Source of the DNA: Winogradskyella sp046545555
GTDB taxonomy: Bacteria > Bacteroidota > Bacteroidia > Flavobacteriales > Flavobacteriaceae
Reading direction: 5' to 3'
NCBI RefSeq assembly: GCF_046545555.1
Contig: NZ_JBHZTH010000003.1
Location: forward strand, 62,001-126,000
Length of the DNA stretch: 64,000 nucleotides
The notes below the pieces were generated by a model, which ran no database searches, was not told the origin of the DNA, and worked only from the letters and a program-made list of their open reading frames with translations. The translations under genes and the position numbers were made by a program. Shown piece after piece: positions 45,429 to 53,665 of this stretch (its first letter is position 1; every line of letters begins with the position of its first letter).

Positions 45429-46295
45429 CTATTTACCAGCTTTAAACAAAAACGCTTTCTCTTCTGCGGTTAAACTTTCATAACCACTTTTACTTATTTT
45501 ATCGAGAATTAAATCTATCTTTTTCTGATTATTAAACGTATTAAACTCGTCTTTAGTCTTTCCTGCATAAGATCCTTTTTTGGATTTTCTGTATACAGTT
45601 TTTAAATTAGATTTTGGCTTAAACCAACTCATTACTGTATCCATTAAACGCTCAAAACCTAATCCTATGTCTTTGCCTTCCTTTAATTTTATAGCGTATA
45701 AATAACCTAAAAGCGCTCCACCAAGATGAGCAACATTTCCTCCTTGGTTCCACCCAAACAAACCTAAAACATCCATTACTACCAAAATAATAGCAATATA
45801 TTTTAGTTTTATATTTAACATAAATACACGTACATCCTTCTCTGCCATATAAACACCTAGAAAAATCAATAGGGCCCTTATACCAGCCGATGCACCAACA
45901 ACTGAAGATGTATTTATTAAAAATCTACTAGGTAATACATTGTAAACAAACAAAAAGGCGAGTCCACCAACTATAATACCCAGAAAATAAATATTCAGAG
46001 CCATTTTTGGCCTAAATAAATTTAATAACATTCTCGATATATAATATAATATCAATAAGTTAAAAAGAATATGAAAAAAACCATAATGTGTAAATCCATA
46101 AGTTATAAGACTCCAAGGCTTTAACAAAAACTGAAAGAAATCTGATGGTAAACCCAAATAAGATAAGGAACTGTTTGTTCTACCGAAAACATTAATAAGC
46201 TGACCAATGAAATAAATAATAATATTTAGCACTATTATTTTCTCAAAAACATTAAGTCTATTAAACTTATATTTTAAATCTTTAGACGTACTCAT
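45429..46295 (-). CDS. Rhomboid family intramembrane serine protease with GASAG variant
   Basis: The start is placed at the ATG at 46295 (288 aa), 2 nt after the preceding rhomboid stop. An upstream TTG frame would overlap it. Six helices. The catalytic Ser is S136 in SSVVGASAGIRALLIF, where the usual GxSG is GxSA, and His is H190 in GGNVAHLGGALLGY. The HxxxN motif is FHILFNLLILY. The C-terminal soluble tail is about 80 residues (FKPKSNLKTVYRKSKKGSYA). It cleaves helices of membrane proteins. The change from Gly to Ala after the Ser is uncommon; activity is likely but not certain. Paralogous to the next gene. Confidence 0.88.
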   Translation of the reverse strand: MSTSKDLKYKFNRLNVFEKIIVLNIIIYFIGQLINVFGRTNSSLSYLGLPSDFFQFLLKPWSLITYGFTHYGFFHILFNLLILYYISRMLLNLFRPKMALNIYFLGIIVGGLAFLFVYNVLPSRFLINTSSVVGASAGIRALLIFLGVYMAEKDVRVFMLNIKLKYIAIILVVMDVLGLFGWNQGGNVAHLGGALLGYLYAIKLKEGKDIGLGFERLMDTVMSWFKPKSNLKTVYRKSKKGSYAGKTKDEFNTFNNQKKIDLILDKISKSGYESLTAEEKAFLFKAGK

Positions 46296-46297
46296 AA

Positions 46298-47050
46298 TTA
46301 ATTCCAACGGTATTTATCATTCTCATTTTTTTTCCAAAAATACATTAGTATAAATCCTGTGAATGCACCACCAACATGTGCCATATAAGCCGTATTGCTA
46401 GGACTAAAGAATGACTGGCCTGTTATACCAGAAAACAAATCTAATGCGATTATAGCAGGAATAAAATACTTCGCTTTAATTGGCACTGGTAAAAATATCA
46501 GCATTAATTTCGATTCTGGAAACAACATACCAAAAGCTACCAAAACACCCATAATTGCACCAGAAGCTCCTACCATTGTAGAGTTAAAAGCACTTACAAA
46601 ACCTTTAAAATCATCGCCTAAAATAGGTACCCAATTCGTATTGTATTTCCCTTCACTTAAAACACTTAGAATATCAGTCTGTGAAATCCCTGTCTCTATT
46701 AAAGTTGCCAAACCCGTATTGAACTGAAAGTATAAAAATGCAACCTGAATAATTGCTGCACCAAAGCCTGAGAGTAGATAAAAGACTATAAATTTTTTCC
46801 AACCAAAAATTTGTTCTACAGCCGTTCCAAACATCCATAAAGCAAACATGTTAAATAAAATATGCATAAAATCACCATGCATAAACATATGAGTTAATAC
46901 CTGCCAAGGCTGAAATAAAGAATTCTTCGGAAAATATAATGCAAACCACTGATAAAAAGCTTCACCATTGCCAATTGCTATGGTACCTATAAACATTATT
47001 ACATTAATAATCAATAGATGCTTTACTGCATCAGTTATTTGTCGTCTCAT
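46298..47050 (-). CDS. Rhomboid family intramembrane serine protease
   Basis: A 250-aa protein with six helices. The catalytic dyad is S163 in GASGAIMG and H225 in MAHVGGAFTG, and the HILFN motif is in FMHILFNMFALWMFGTAVEQ. A large loop (about 108-155) is extra to the usual GlpG. It is read with the second rhomboid 2 nt downstream and mutL 3 nt upstream. Confidence 0.95.
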   Translation of the reverse strand: MRRQITDAVKHLLIINVIMFIGTIAIGNGEAFYQWFALYFPKNSLFQPWQVLTHMFMHGDFMHILFNMFALWMFGTAVEQIFGWKKFIVFYLLSGFGAAIIQVAFLYFQFNTGLATLIETGISQTDILSVLSEGKYNTNWVPILGDDFKGFVSAFNSTMVGASGAIMGVLVAFGMLFPESKLMLIFLPVPIKAKYFIPAIIALDLFSGITGQSFFSPSNTAYMAHVGGAFTGFILMYFWKKNENDKYRWN

Positions 47051-47053
47051 ATG

Positions 47054-48907
47054 CTAAACAAATTTTTTTTCAATATCATTAACTGCCATAGTGATAAATG
47101 TTGGTCTGTTGGTTGGTGACACATTAGGTTCCTTACAAGCAAAAAGGCTATTTACTAAATGTTCTTGCTCTGTATTATTTAAAGATTGCCCATTTTTTAT
47201 AGCTAAACTTTTGGCCATAGACTTAGCTAATAGATCTGTAGAACTAAAATTAGCGTCTGGTACATCATTCTCTACATCGCTAATCAGTTGTTCTAATATT
47301 ATAGATACCTCACTTTCAGGAACACCTACAGGTAGACCTGTAATGGTTATACCATCTTCAGATAACTCAGAAAAAACAAAACCCGTATGTTCTAAATCAC
47401 TTTTTAAACCATCAATAATATGTATTTCATTAGGTGTAAAATGCAGTTGTAACGGAAATAATAATTGTTGACTTGTTGCCTCCTTTATAGTGATATGCTT
47501 TAAAAAATTCTCATATAACACACGCTGATGTGCACGATTTTGATCTATAATCAACATACCAGACTTTAAAGTGCTTACTATATATTTTTGCTGTAATTGA
47601 AATGTTGTTTTTGTCGTTTCTATGGATGCATCTTCAAAAATCGATTCTGTTTTGGTGTCACTTTCAAAAGTCACCTCACTAAACTCCGTATCTGAGGCAT
47701 TACCCTTAGACTCTAAACCTACATACAAACTTTCCCAAGATGCCGTTGGAGCTTTAGTAAAAGATGTTCTATTTATTTTATTGCCAACATCAGTATTATC
47801 TGAGAACGGGTTAAAACCTCTATTTACATCAATTATTGGTGCTGTTACTGTTTTATCTTTATACTTATAAGGTGTATTTAAACTACTTTGATGCTCAAAA
47901 TCTAATATCGGTGCAATATTAAATTGACCTAAACTATGTTTTACAGCGCTTCTAAGAATAGCATATAATGTATGCTCATCATCAAATTTTATTTCTGTTT
48001 TAGTAGGATGAATATTAATATCTATAGTCTTAGGATCTACGGTAAGATTTAAGAAATAACTGGCATGATAACCATCCTTAAGTAGACCTTCAAAAGCAGC
48101 ACTAATTGAATGATTAAGATAAGGACTCTTTATAAATCTGTTATTGACAAAAAAGAATTGTTCTGATCTTGTTTTTTTAGAATATTCGGGTTTACCAACA
48201 AATCCAGAAATTTTTAAAACCTCAGTTTCTTCTTCAACAGGCACTAACTTTTCGTTCGTCTTTGCCCCAAAAATATGCACAACACGTTGTCTGTAATTTT
48301 CATTTGGAAGGTTAAATAATTCACTACCATTATGATAAAAGGCAAACCCAATATTTGGATGTGCTAATGCTACACGATGAAACTCATCTGTGATATGACG
48401 CAATTCTACAGTATCAGACTTTAAAAAATTACGCCTGGCAGGAATATTAAAAAACAAGTTTTTTACGGCTACTGAAGTACCAGTTGGTGTTACTGAAACA
48501 TCTTGCGATTTAACTGTGCTTCCTTCAATTTCTATAGAAGTTCCTAGTTCATCACTACTCCTTTTTGTTTTTAATGAAACATGCGCGATTGCTGCAATAC
48601 TTGCCAAGGCTTCTCCTCTAAAACCTTTAGTGTTTAATTGAAATAAGTCTTCCGCTGATTTTATCTTTGAGGTCGCGTGACGCTCAAAACTAAGTCTTGC
48701 ATCAGTTACACTCATTCCTTTGCCATTATCTATGACTTGTACTAATGTTTTACCTGCATTTTTTATAATCAACTTAATCTCTGTAGCTTCTGCATCTATG
48801 GCATTTTCTAAAAGTTCTTTAACTACTGAAGCTGGTCGCTGTACTACTTCACCTGCTGCAATTTGGTTAGCAACATGGTCTGGCAAAAGTTGAATAATAT
48901 CTGTCAT
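47054..48907 (-). CDS. mutL: DNA mismatch repair protein MutL
   Basis: A 617-aa protein. The GHKL ATPase motifs are LLENAIDAEATEIKL, DNGKGM, TSKIKSAEDL and GFRGEALASIA. The S5-like domain follows (EQFFFVNNRFIKSPYLNHSI, HPTKTEIKF). The C-terminal dimerisation domain lacks an obvious metal-binding DQHA(x)2E(x)4E nuclease motif; it has IIDQNRAHQRVLYENF, where the second His/Ala pair is RAHQR. It works with MutS in mismatch repair. Its start overlaps the stop of the small upstream gene (TAATG). Confidence 0.96.
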   Translation of the reverse strand: MTDIIQLLPDHVANQIAAGEVVQRPASVVKELLENAIDAEATEIKLIIKNAGKTLVQVIDNGKGMSVTDARLSFERHATSKIKSAEDLFQLNTKGFRGEALASIAAIAHVSLKTKRSSDELGTSIEIEGSTVKSQDVSVTPTGTSVAVKNLFFNIPARRNFLKSDTVELRHITDEFHRVALAHPNIGFAFYHNGSELFNLPNENYRQRVVHIFGAKTNEKLVPVEEETEVLKISGFVGKPEYSKKTRSEQFFFVNNRFIKSPYLNHSISAAFEGLLKDGYHASYFLNLTVDPKTIDINIHPTKTEIKFDDEHTLYAILRSAVKHSLGQFNIAPILDFEHQSSLNTPYKYKDKTVTAPIIDVNRGFNPFSDNTDVGNKINRTSFTKAPTASWESLYVGLESKGNASDTEFSEVTFESDTKTESIFEDASIETTKTTFQLQQKYIVSTLKSGMLIIDQNRAHQRVLYENFLKHITIKEATSQQLLFPLQLHFTPNEIHIIDGLKSDLEHTGFVFSELSEDGITITGLPVGVPESEVSIILEQLISDVENDVPDANFSSTDLLAKSMAKSLAIKNGQSLNNTEQEHLVNSLFACKEPNVSPTNRPTFITMAVNDIEKKFV

Positions 48908-49212
48908 TAGCGATTTAGAGAGAAAATAGAAAGATCAAAATCAATGATATAAAGAAAAATTAAAACAAATAATGCGATCAAAATTAAAATTGTTCTATTA
49001 AATCCAGAATTGTTTCGATTTCTATTATTTATTCTACTTTCATGCCATTGCCCAGAAAAATCATTTTTATTATAGGTTTCAGCATAGGCATCAAACTTGG
49101 TCATATACTTTGACGAATCTGCATCTTCTTTACCTTTATAATACCTAGGTGTATAATTAAACCTCTTGTTTCTTGGTAGTCTTTTAATTAAAGTGAATTT
49201 TATTGGTCCCAT
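48907..49212 (-). CDS. Small basic membrane protein (paralogue 1)
   Basis: A 101-aa protein. The basic N-terminus KRLPRNKRFNYTPRYYKG is shared with the next gene (KNKRFSYKPRYQ). A single C-terminal helix is at about 74-95 (TILILIALFVLIFLYIIDF). The topology is N-in with a tail anchor. Homologues are sometimes misnamed riboflavin synthase beta subunit because of the ribH neighbour; nothing in the sequence supports that. Coupled to mutL by a one-base overlap. Confidence 0.8.
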   Translation of the reverse strand: MGPIKFTLIKRLPRNKRFNYTPRYYKGKEDADSSKYMTKFDAYAETYNKNDFSGQWHESRINNRNRNNSGFNRTILILIALFVLIFLYIIDFDLSIFSLNR

Positions 49213-49219
49213 GATAATT

Positions 49220-49447
49220 TTATTTAATATACCCTTCTAGGATATACATTAAAACAAAAAGCGTAACTAAGAATATAATTAAAAAAGGCAAGGAAGTAAA
49301 TATACTTCCTCTACGATTGGTATTGCCTTTCATTGCATTCCATTTCGCTTCCAAGTCGTCCTTCGACTCTTTCCGATATCTATCGGTATTAGAATCCTGA
49401 TAACGAGGCTTATAACTAAAACGTTTATTTTTTCGTTGATTTAACAA
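49220..49447 (-). CDS. Small basic membrane protein (paralogue 2)
   Basis: A 75-aa protein. It has the same plan as its neighbour: NKRFSYKPRYQDSNTDRYRK, a short charged linker, then a C-terminal helix at 50-71 (LPFLIIFLVTLFVLMYILEG). It lies 7 nt upstream of paralogue 1, indicating a tandem duplication. Function unknown. Confidence 0.75.
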   Translation of the reverse strand: MLNQRKNKRFSYKPRYQDSNTDRYRKESKDDLEAKWNAMKGNTNRRGSIFTSLPFLIIFLVTLFVLMYILEGYIK

Positions 49448-49583
49448 ATTGTATTATAACTTAAACCTTGGTTCAACTCAAAAATACTTAAATTACTATG
49501 AAAAATAGCCTAAGGATTCCTTAAAATTATTAACAAAAAGGATGCCACGAATAGAATTTAAAAATGAAAATAAAAATTGAGGC

Positions 49584-50090
49584 TTAAGAAGTTTGCCTCC
49601 TTAAATCTGCCATTTTTATGGCTGCAATAGCTGCTTCAGTACCTTTATTACCGTGTTTACCTCCAGATCGATCAATAGATTGCTGTCTATTATTATCCGT
49701 TAACACACAAAAAATAACTGGAATATCACCTTTGAGATTAAGATCTTTAATCCCTTGAGTGACACCTTCACATACAAAATCGAAATGCTTTGTTTCTCCT
49801 TGTATAACGCAACCAATAACAATAATAGCGTCTAACATACCAGAATCTGCATATATACTTTTAGATAGTCTAGCAGCACCATAGGTTAGCTCAAAAGTTC
49901 CTGGCACATTCCAACGAACAATGTTATCCTTAACTGCACCACAGTCTATTAATGCATCAAATGCACCTTGCCAAAGTCCTTCAGTTATCGTGTCATTCCA
50001 CTCAGAAACAACAATCCCAAACCGAAAGTCTTTCGCGTTTGGGATTGTTGCTTTATCGTAATTAGATAAATTATGATTTGCTGTTGCCAT
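49584..50090 (-). CDS. ribH: 6,7-dimethyl-8-ribityllumazine synthase
   Basis: A 168-aa protein. The active-site motifs are RFGIVVSEWNDTIT (phosphate and ring binding), NVPGTFELTYGA, VIGCVIQGETKHFDFV (catalytic His region) and LTDNNRQQSIDRSGG. It condenses 3,4-dihydroxy-2-butanone-4-phosphate with the pyrimidine precursor in riboflavin synthesis and forms icosahedral or pentameric shells. Codons 14-28 form a strong hairpin in the mRNA (see separate feature). It starts 3 nt after the TPR gene stop. Confidence 0.96.
   Translation of the reverse strand: MATANHNLSNYDKATIPNAKDFRFGIVVSEWNDTITEGLWQGAFDALIDCGAVKDNIVRWNVPGTFELTYGAARLSKSIYADSGMLDAIIVIGCVIQGETKHFDFVCEGVTQGIKDLNLKGDIPVIFCVLTDNNRQQSIDRSGGKHGNKGTEAAIAAIKMADLRRQTS
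50009..50050 (-). promoter_or_regulatory. Strong hairpin inside the 5' coding region of ribH
   Basis: Fourteen-base perfect arms CAACAATCCCAAAC (50009-50022) and GTTTGGGATTGTTG (50037-50050) are extended by CGAAA/TTTCG around a 3-nt loop with one bulged base. On the mRNA it covers codons 14-28. It could slow translation or mark a control site; no ligand-binding leader is seen. Confidence 0.6.
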
Positions 50091-50093
50091 ACA

Positions 50094-50858
50094 CTATAGC
50101 TTAGCTTCTACCATACCTATAAGTACATCTACCTGTCCTGCTTCAGTTGAAGTTGAGAATTCAGTTTTAATGCGGTTTAAATAATCTAGTGCTTTTTGAT
50201 TGTCTTCTAATCGAATCGCAATTCGAGCAGCTTTCATTAAAAACATAGGTGTAGTATAGTCGTTTGTGTTTGCCTTAAAAGCTTTCTCGTAATAATCTAG
50301 ACCATCAGCTAATTGGTTTAACTGAACAAAAGCATCTCCCATAGCACCTTTGGCCATTGGGTTCTGAATTTTATTATCACTAGAAAAATCACCTAAATAA
50401 GACACAGCATTTTGGTAGTCTTTCAAATTTAAATAAGCCATACCAGCGTAGTAGTTTGCTAAATTTGCAGCTGGTGTTCCTCCATATTCATTAATAATAT
50501 CTAACATACCATACTTACCTTCACCTCCATTTAAAGCCATAGTAAAAAGAGAATCTGAAGAAATACCACTAGCAGCATCGTCAAAATACTTTTTTGCTTG
50601 GTACATTTCATTCATAGCTTCCTTCTCTTGAGGAGCAGCAATAAATTTCTTATATCCTAGATACGCTAAAACAACCAATGCTATAACCGCGATAACACCG
50701 ATAATGTAGTTTTGATTTTTCACAAACCATTCTTCAGTCTTAGAAGCACTTTCATCTAGCGTATTGAATACCTCAGCAGTTGCCGAGTTTTCTTCAATCA
50801 CTTCTTCCTTTTCCTTTTTGGTTTTTGGTTTATATCCTCTTTTCTTATACGTTGCCAT
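50094..50858 (-). CDS. TPR-containing membrane protein (YfgM/TolA-like)
   Basis: A 254-aa protein. The charged cytoplasmic N-terminus (KKRGYKPKTKKEKEEVIEEN) precedes one helix at about 50-70 (YIIGVIAVIALVVLAYLGYK). A periplasmic TPR domain (about 90-254) holds repeats with YAGMAYLNLKDYQNAVSYLG and AMGDAFVQLNQLADGLDYYE. Family members assist outer-membrane protein or cell-wall assembly. It precedes ribH by 3 nt, forming an operon in which it is first. Confidence 0.87.
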   Translation of the reverse strand: MATYKKRGYKPKTKKEKEEVIEENSATAEVFNTLDESASKTEEWFVKNQNYIIGVIAVIALVVLAYLGYKKFIAAPQEKEAMNEMYQAKKYFDDAASGISSDSLFTMALNGGEGKYGMLDIINEYGGTPAANLANYYAGMAYLNLKDYQNAVSYLGDFSSDNKIQNPMAKGAMGDAFVQLNQLADGLDYYEKAFKANTNDYTTPMFLMKAARIAIRLEDNQKALDYLNRIKTEFSTSTEAGQVDVLIGMVEAKL

Positions 50859-50997
50859 CTGTTGTCTATTAATGCGTGCGCAAAAATAAAATTTTTATTG
50901 GGATTTAAAAGCCTATTTATTTGTTATTTTTCAATAATTTGCAGGATAATTTTTTACCGCTTAACCTCAGTAAATTCAAGGAAACAGTGTTATTCTT

Positions 50998-52077
50998 ATG
51001 ATTCTAAACACACTATCTTTAGTTAATTATAAAAATTTTGAAAGTCAGGTTTTCGATTTCGATGCTAAAATCAACTGTTTTGTTGGTGCAAACGGAGTCG
51101 GAAAAACCAATGCCTTAGACGCCATTTATCACATTGCATTCGGGAAGAGCTATTTTAACCCAATTGCACTTCAAAACATAAAACACGATACAGAATTTTT
51201 TGTAGTTGATGGTAATTTTACCAAAAATGAGCGTACCGAAAAGATTATAGTGTCTTTAAAACGTGGTCAGAAAAAAATTATTAAACGCAATGGAAAAGCC
51301 TATGATAAATTTAGCGATCATATCGGATTTATTCCTTTGGTCATTATTTCGCCAGCAGATCGTGATCTTATAACAGAGGGCAGTGATACACGAAGAAAAT
51401 TTATTGATAGTGTTATTTCGCAAAGTGACAAAAGCTACTTAACTAACCTCATTGCTTACAATAAAGTACTATCACAGCGCAATGCCTTACTCAAATATTT
51501 TGCTCTAAATAATACCTTTAATGCAGATACACTTTCTATATATAATGAACAGCTTAACACCTTCGGTACAGCTTTATTTAAAAAACGAGATGATTTCTTA
51601 AAAATTTTCATCCCTATTTTTAAAGAGCGTTACGAGGCTATTAGTCAAAGTAAAGAGGCGATTGACTTAACCTATAAAAGCGATTTATTTAATGGAAATC
51701 TAATAACACTTTTACAAGCATGTATCAATAAAGACAAGGCGCTACAATATACAAGTACTGGTATACACAAAGATGATTTAGTGTTTTTGATTGATGGATT
51801 TCCTATTAAAAAATTTGGTAGTCAAGGTCAACAAAAATCATTTCTAATTGCGTTAAAACTAGCACAATTCGATTTTATAAAACAACAAAGTGGTGTATCG
51901 CCTATTCTACTTTTAGACGATATTTTTGATAAGCTAGATGAAAACCGCGTTGCACAAATTATAAATCTTGTGGATAACGAACATTTTGGGCAAATTTTTA
52001 TTAGTGACACACATGCCGAACGTACAGAGAATGTAGTGAAGCAGATTCATCAATCCTATCAAATTTTTAAATTATGA
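50998..52077 (+). CDS. recF: DNA replication and repair protein RecF
   Basis: A 359-aa SMC-like ATPase: GANGVGKT at 30-37 with the N-terminal NTLSLVNYKNFESQVFDFDA, the ABC signature region KKFGSQGQQKSFLIALKLA, and Walker B LLLDDIFDKLD. It loads RecA at gaps with RecO/RecR. The stop overlaps the start of the next gene (ATGA). The dnaA and dnaN genes that accompany recF in many bacteria are absent. Confidence 0.96.
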   Translation: MILNTLSLVNYKNFESQVFDFDAKINCFVGANGVGKTNALDAIYHIAFGKSYFNPIALQNIKHDTEFFVVDGNFTKNERTEKIIVSLKRGQKKIIKRNGKAYDKFSDHIGFIPLVIISPADRDLITEGSDTRRKFIDSVISQSDKSYLTNLIAYNKVLSQRNALLKYFALNNTFNADTLSIYNEQLNTFGTALFKKRDDFLKIFIPIFKERYEAISQSKEAIDLTYKSDLFNGNLITLLQACINKDKALQYTSTGIHKDDLVFLIDGFPIKKFGSQGQQKSFLIALKLAQFDFIKQQSGVSPILLLDDIFDKLDENRVAQIINLVDNEHFGQIFISDTHAERTENVVKQIHQSYQIFKL

Positions 52078-52559
52078 AACATAGAGCTGTCATTAAGAAG
52101 TCCCACTTAAAGCAAGACTTTTGTAATCTCCTAAAATTGAGAAATTCAGTTGTAATACTTCTTTCAATACTAGTCTTTAACTGCTCAAAAACTGCAAACA
52201 TTAGTACTGATGATATTAATGGCTATTGGGAGATTGAAAAAGTAACGCTTTCTAATGGTACAGAAAAAGAATATAAATACAACGAAACCATTGATTTTAT
52301 AAAAATTAACGACAGTTTAATAGGCTTTAGAAAAAAGTTAAAACCAGGAATTAACGACACCTATTTCACCTCCGATGATGCAGAAAAATTGCATATTAAA
52401 AGAGAGAATGATAGCGTTAACATGTATTACAGTACGCTTTATTCTGAGTGGAAAGAAACCGTTTTAGAAGTCTCCGCAGAACATCTAAAAGTGATAACTA
52501 AAAATAAGGATGTATATTTATATAAACGCTACACTCCTATTAAATTAGACATAGAGTAG
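52074..52559 (+). CDS. Lipocalin-like lipoprotein
   Basis: A 161-aa frame from the ATG at 52074, overlapping recF by 4 nt. A TTG at 52137 would give a 140-aa protein opening MRNSVVILLSILVFNC, a much more usual lipoprotein signal (Cys at 37 of the long form), so 52137 may be the real start. The rest is a lipocalin-like domain opening INGYWEIEKVTLSNGTEKE. The ligand is unknown. Confidence 0.7.
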   Translation: MKHRAVIKKSHLKQDFCNLLKLRNSVVILLSILVFNCSKTANISTDDINGYWEIEKVTLSNGTEKEYKYNETIDFIKINDSLIGFRKKLKPGINDTYFTSDDAEKLHIKRENDSVNMYYSTLYSEWKETVLEVSAEHLKVITKNKDVYLYKRYTPIKLDIE

Positions 52560-52698
52560 TTTTTAAATGTAGCATCAATTCGAGTGATTTTATCCAGAAA
52601 GCTTAGACACAAATTAGAATTGTCGATAAAGATTTAAGACTTTTCAATCGTTAAATTCATTCGATTTCACGAATTTTATCATAATTAAGCGATTACCT

Positions 52699-52714
52699 CC
52701 CGATAGCTATCGGG
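52699..52714. repeat. 16-bp palindrome CCCGATAGCTATCGGG
   Basis: A perfect palindrome 17 bp before the DUF721 gene. Similar GATAGCTATC palindromes, to my knowledge, recur in intergenic regions of many flavobacterial genomes, so this may be one copy of a dispersed repeat. It could also act as part of a terminator. Confidence 0.6.
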
Positions 52715-52730
52715 ATTTAAGGCAACTTAG

Positions 52731-53027
52731 ATGGCAAAGAGAAACAACGATAACCAAACTATACAAGACGTTCTAAAAGAGTTTGTAGACAACAACAATT
52801 TACAATCTGGTTTAGATAAAGTGAACGTGCGCGAGGCTTGGGCAAATCTTATGGGTAATGGTGTTAACAACTACACAACGGCCATTGAGTTAAAACACAA
52901 CATACTCTATGTGCAATTAAGCTCTAGTGTTTTGCGAGAAGAATTAAGTTATGGGAATGAAAAAATCATTAAAATGCTTAATGAAGCTATCGGAAAGGAC
53001 GTGGTTAGGAAGTTAGTACTTCGCTAA
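52731..53027 (+). CDS. DUF721 (DciA-like) protein
   Basis: A 98-aa protein with the DUF721 pattern IQDVLKEFVDNNNLQSGLDK, then REAWANLMGNGVNNYTTAIE and LYVQLSSSVLREELSYG. DciA proteins with this KH-like domain load the replicative helicase. The gene stands next to recF as in many Bacteroidota. It lacks the extended C-terminal region of proteobacterial DciA. Confidence 0.9.
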   Translation: MAKRNNDNQTIQDVLKEFVDNNNLQSGLDKVNVREAWANLMGNGVNNYTTAIELKHNILYVQLSSSVLREELSYGNEKIIKMLNEAIGKDVVRKLVLR

Positions 53028-53100
53028 TTAAAGATGCTAAAGTTTTCAAAAACTAAAACATAGCTGTACTACCACTTCGTATCTTTACCAAAAATGTAGT

Positions 53101-53628
53101 ATGCGTTTCTTAGCAGTCTTAATCCTTCTAACTTTCTACCAAAACATGACACTTTTTAACTTTAGTACAGATAGTGATATTTCTAATTGGCAGATTTTAG
53201 ATGATGTTGTTATGGGCGGCCGTTCTAATGGAAATTTTAAACTAAACACAGCGGGTTATGGTGAATTTTATGGCGCTATTTCATTAAAAAACAATGGTGG
53301 ATTTTCATCTTTGCGTTATTATTTCGACGCTATAGAAAGTAAAACATATTCAAAATTTGTTATTAAATTAAAAGGAGACGGAAAAAGCTATCAGTTTAGA
53401 GTAAAAGATAAATCTTCTAATCGCCATTCTTATATTTTTAAATTTAATACCACTACAGATTGGCAAACTGTAGAAATACCATTCTCTAAAATGTATGCCT
53501 CTTTTAGAGGTTACGAGTTAGACATACCTAATTATGATGGTAAAACAATGAGTGAAGTTGCTATTCTCATTGGTAATAAAAAAGAGGAAAGTTTTAAACT
53601 TTTAATCGATTCTATAACGTTAGAATAA
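53101..53628 (+). CDS. CIA30 family protein
   Basis: A 175-aa protein. The CIA30 beta-sandwich begins at FSTDSDISNWQILDDVVMGG, with GRSNGNFKL, NNGGFSSLRYYF, KLKGDGKSYQFRVKD and WQTVEIPFSKMYASFRG. A weak N-terminal hydrophobic stretch (1-17) may be a signal. CIA30 was named for complex I assembly in mitochondria; the bacterial role is unknown and the fold is carbohydrate-binding-like. A TATCTTTA near-consensus -7 box is at 53080-53087. Confidence 0.85.
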   Translation: MRFLAVLILLTFYQNMTLFNFSTDSDISNWQILDDVVMGGRSNGNFKLNTAGYGEFYGAISLKNNGGFSSLRYYFDAIESKTYSKFVIKLKGDGKSYQFRVKDKSSNRHSYIFKFNTTTDWQTVEIPFSKMYASFRGYELDIPNYDGKTMSEVAILIGNKKEESFKLLIDSITLE

Positions 53629-53665
53629 TATTCGGTATTTTTAAGTTCTAAATAATAGCAACTTA

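Noticed and set aside
52699..52714. A parS site for the ParB encoded in this window
   Set aside because: CCCGATAGCTATCGGG does not match the TGTTNCACGTGNAACA parS consensus; it resembles a dispersed intergenic repeat instead.
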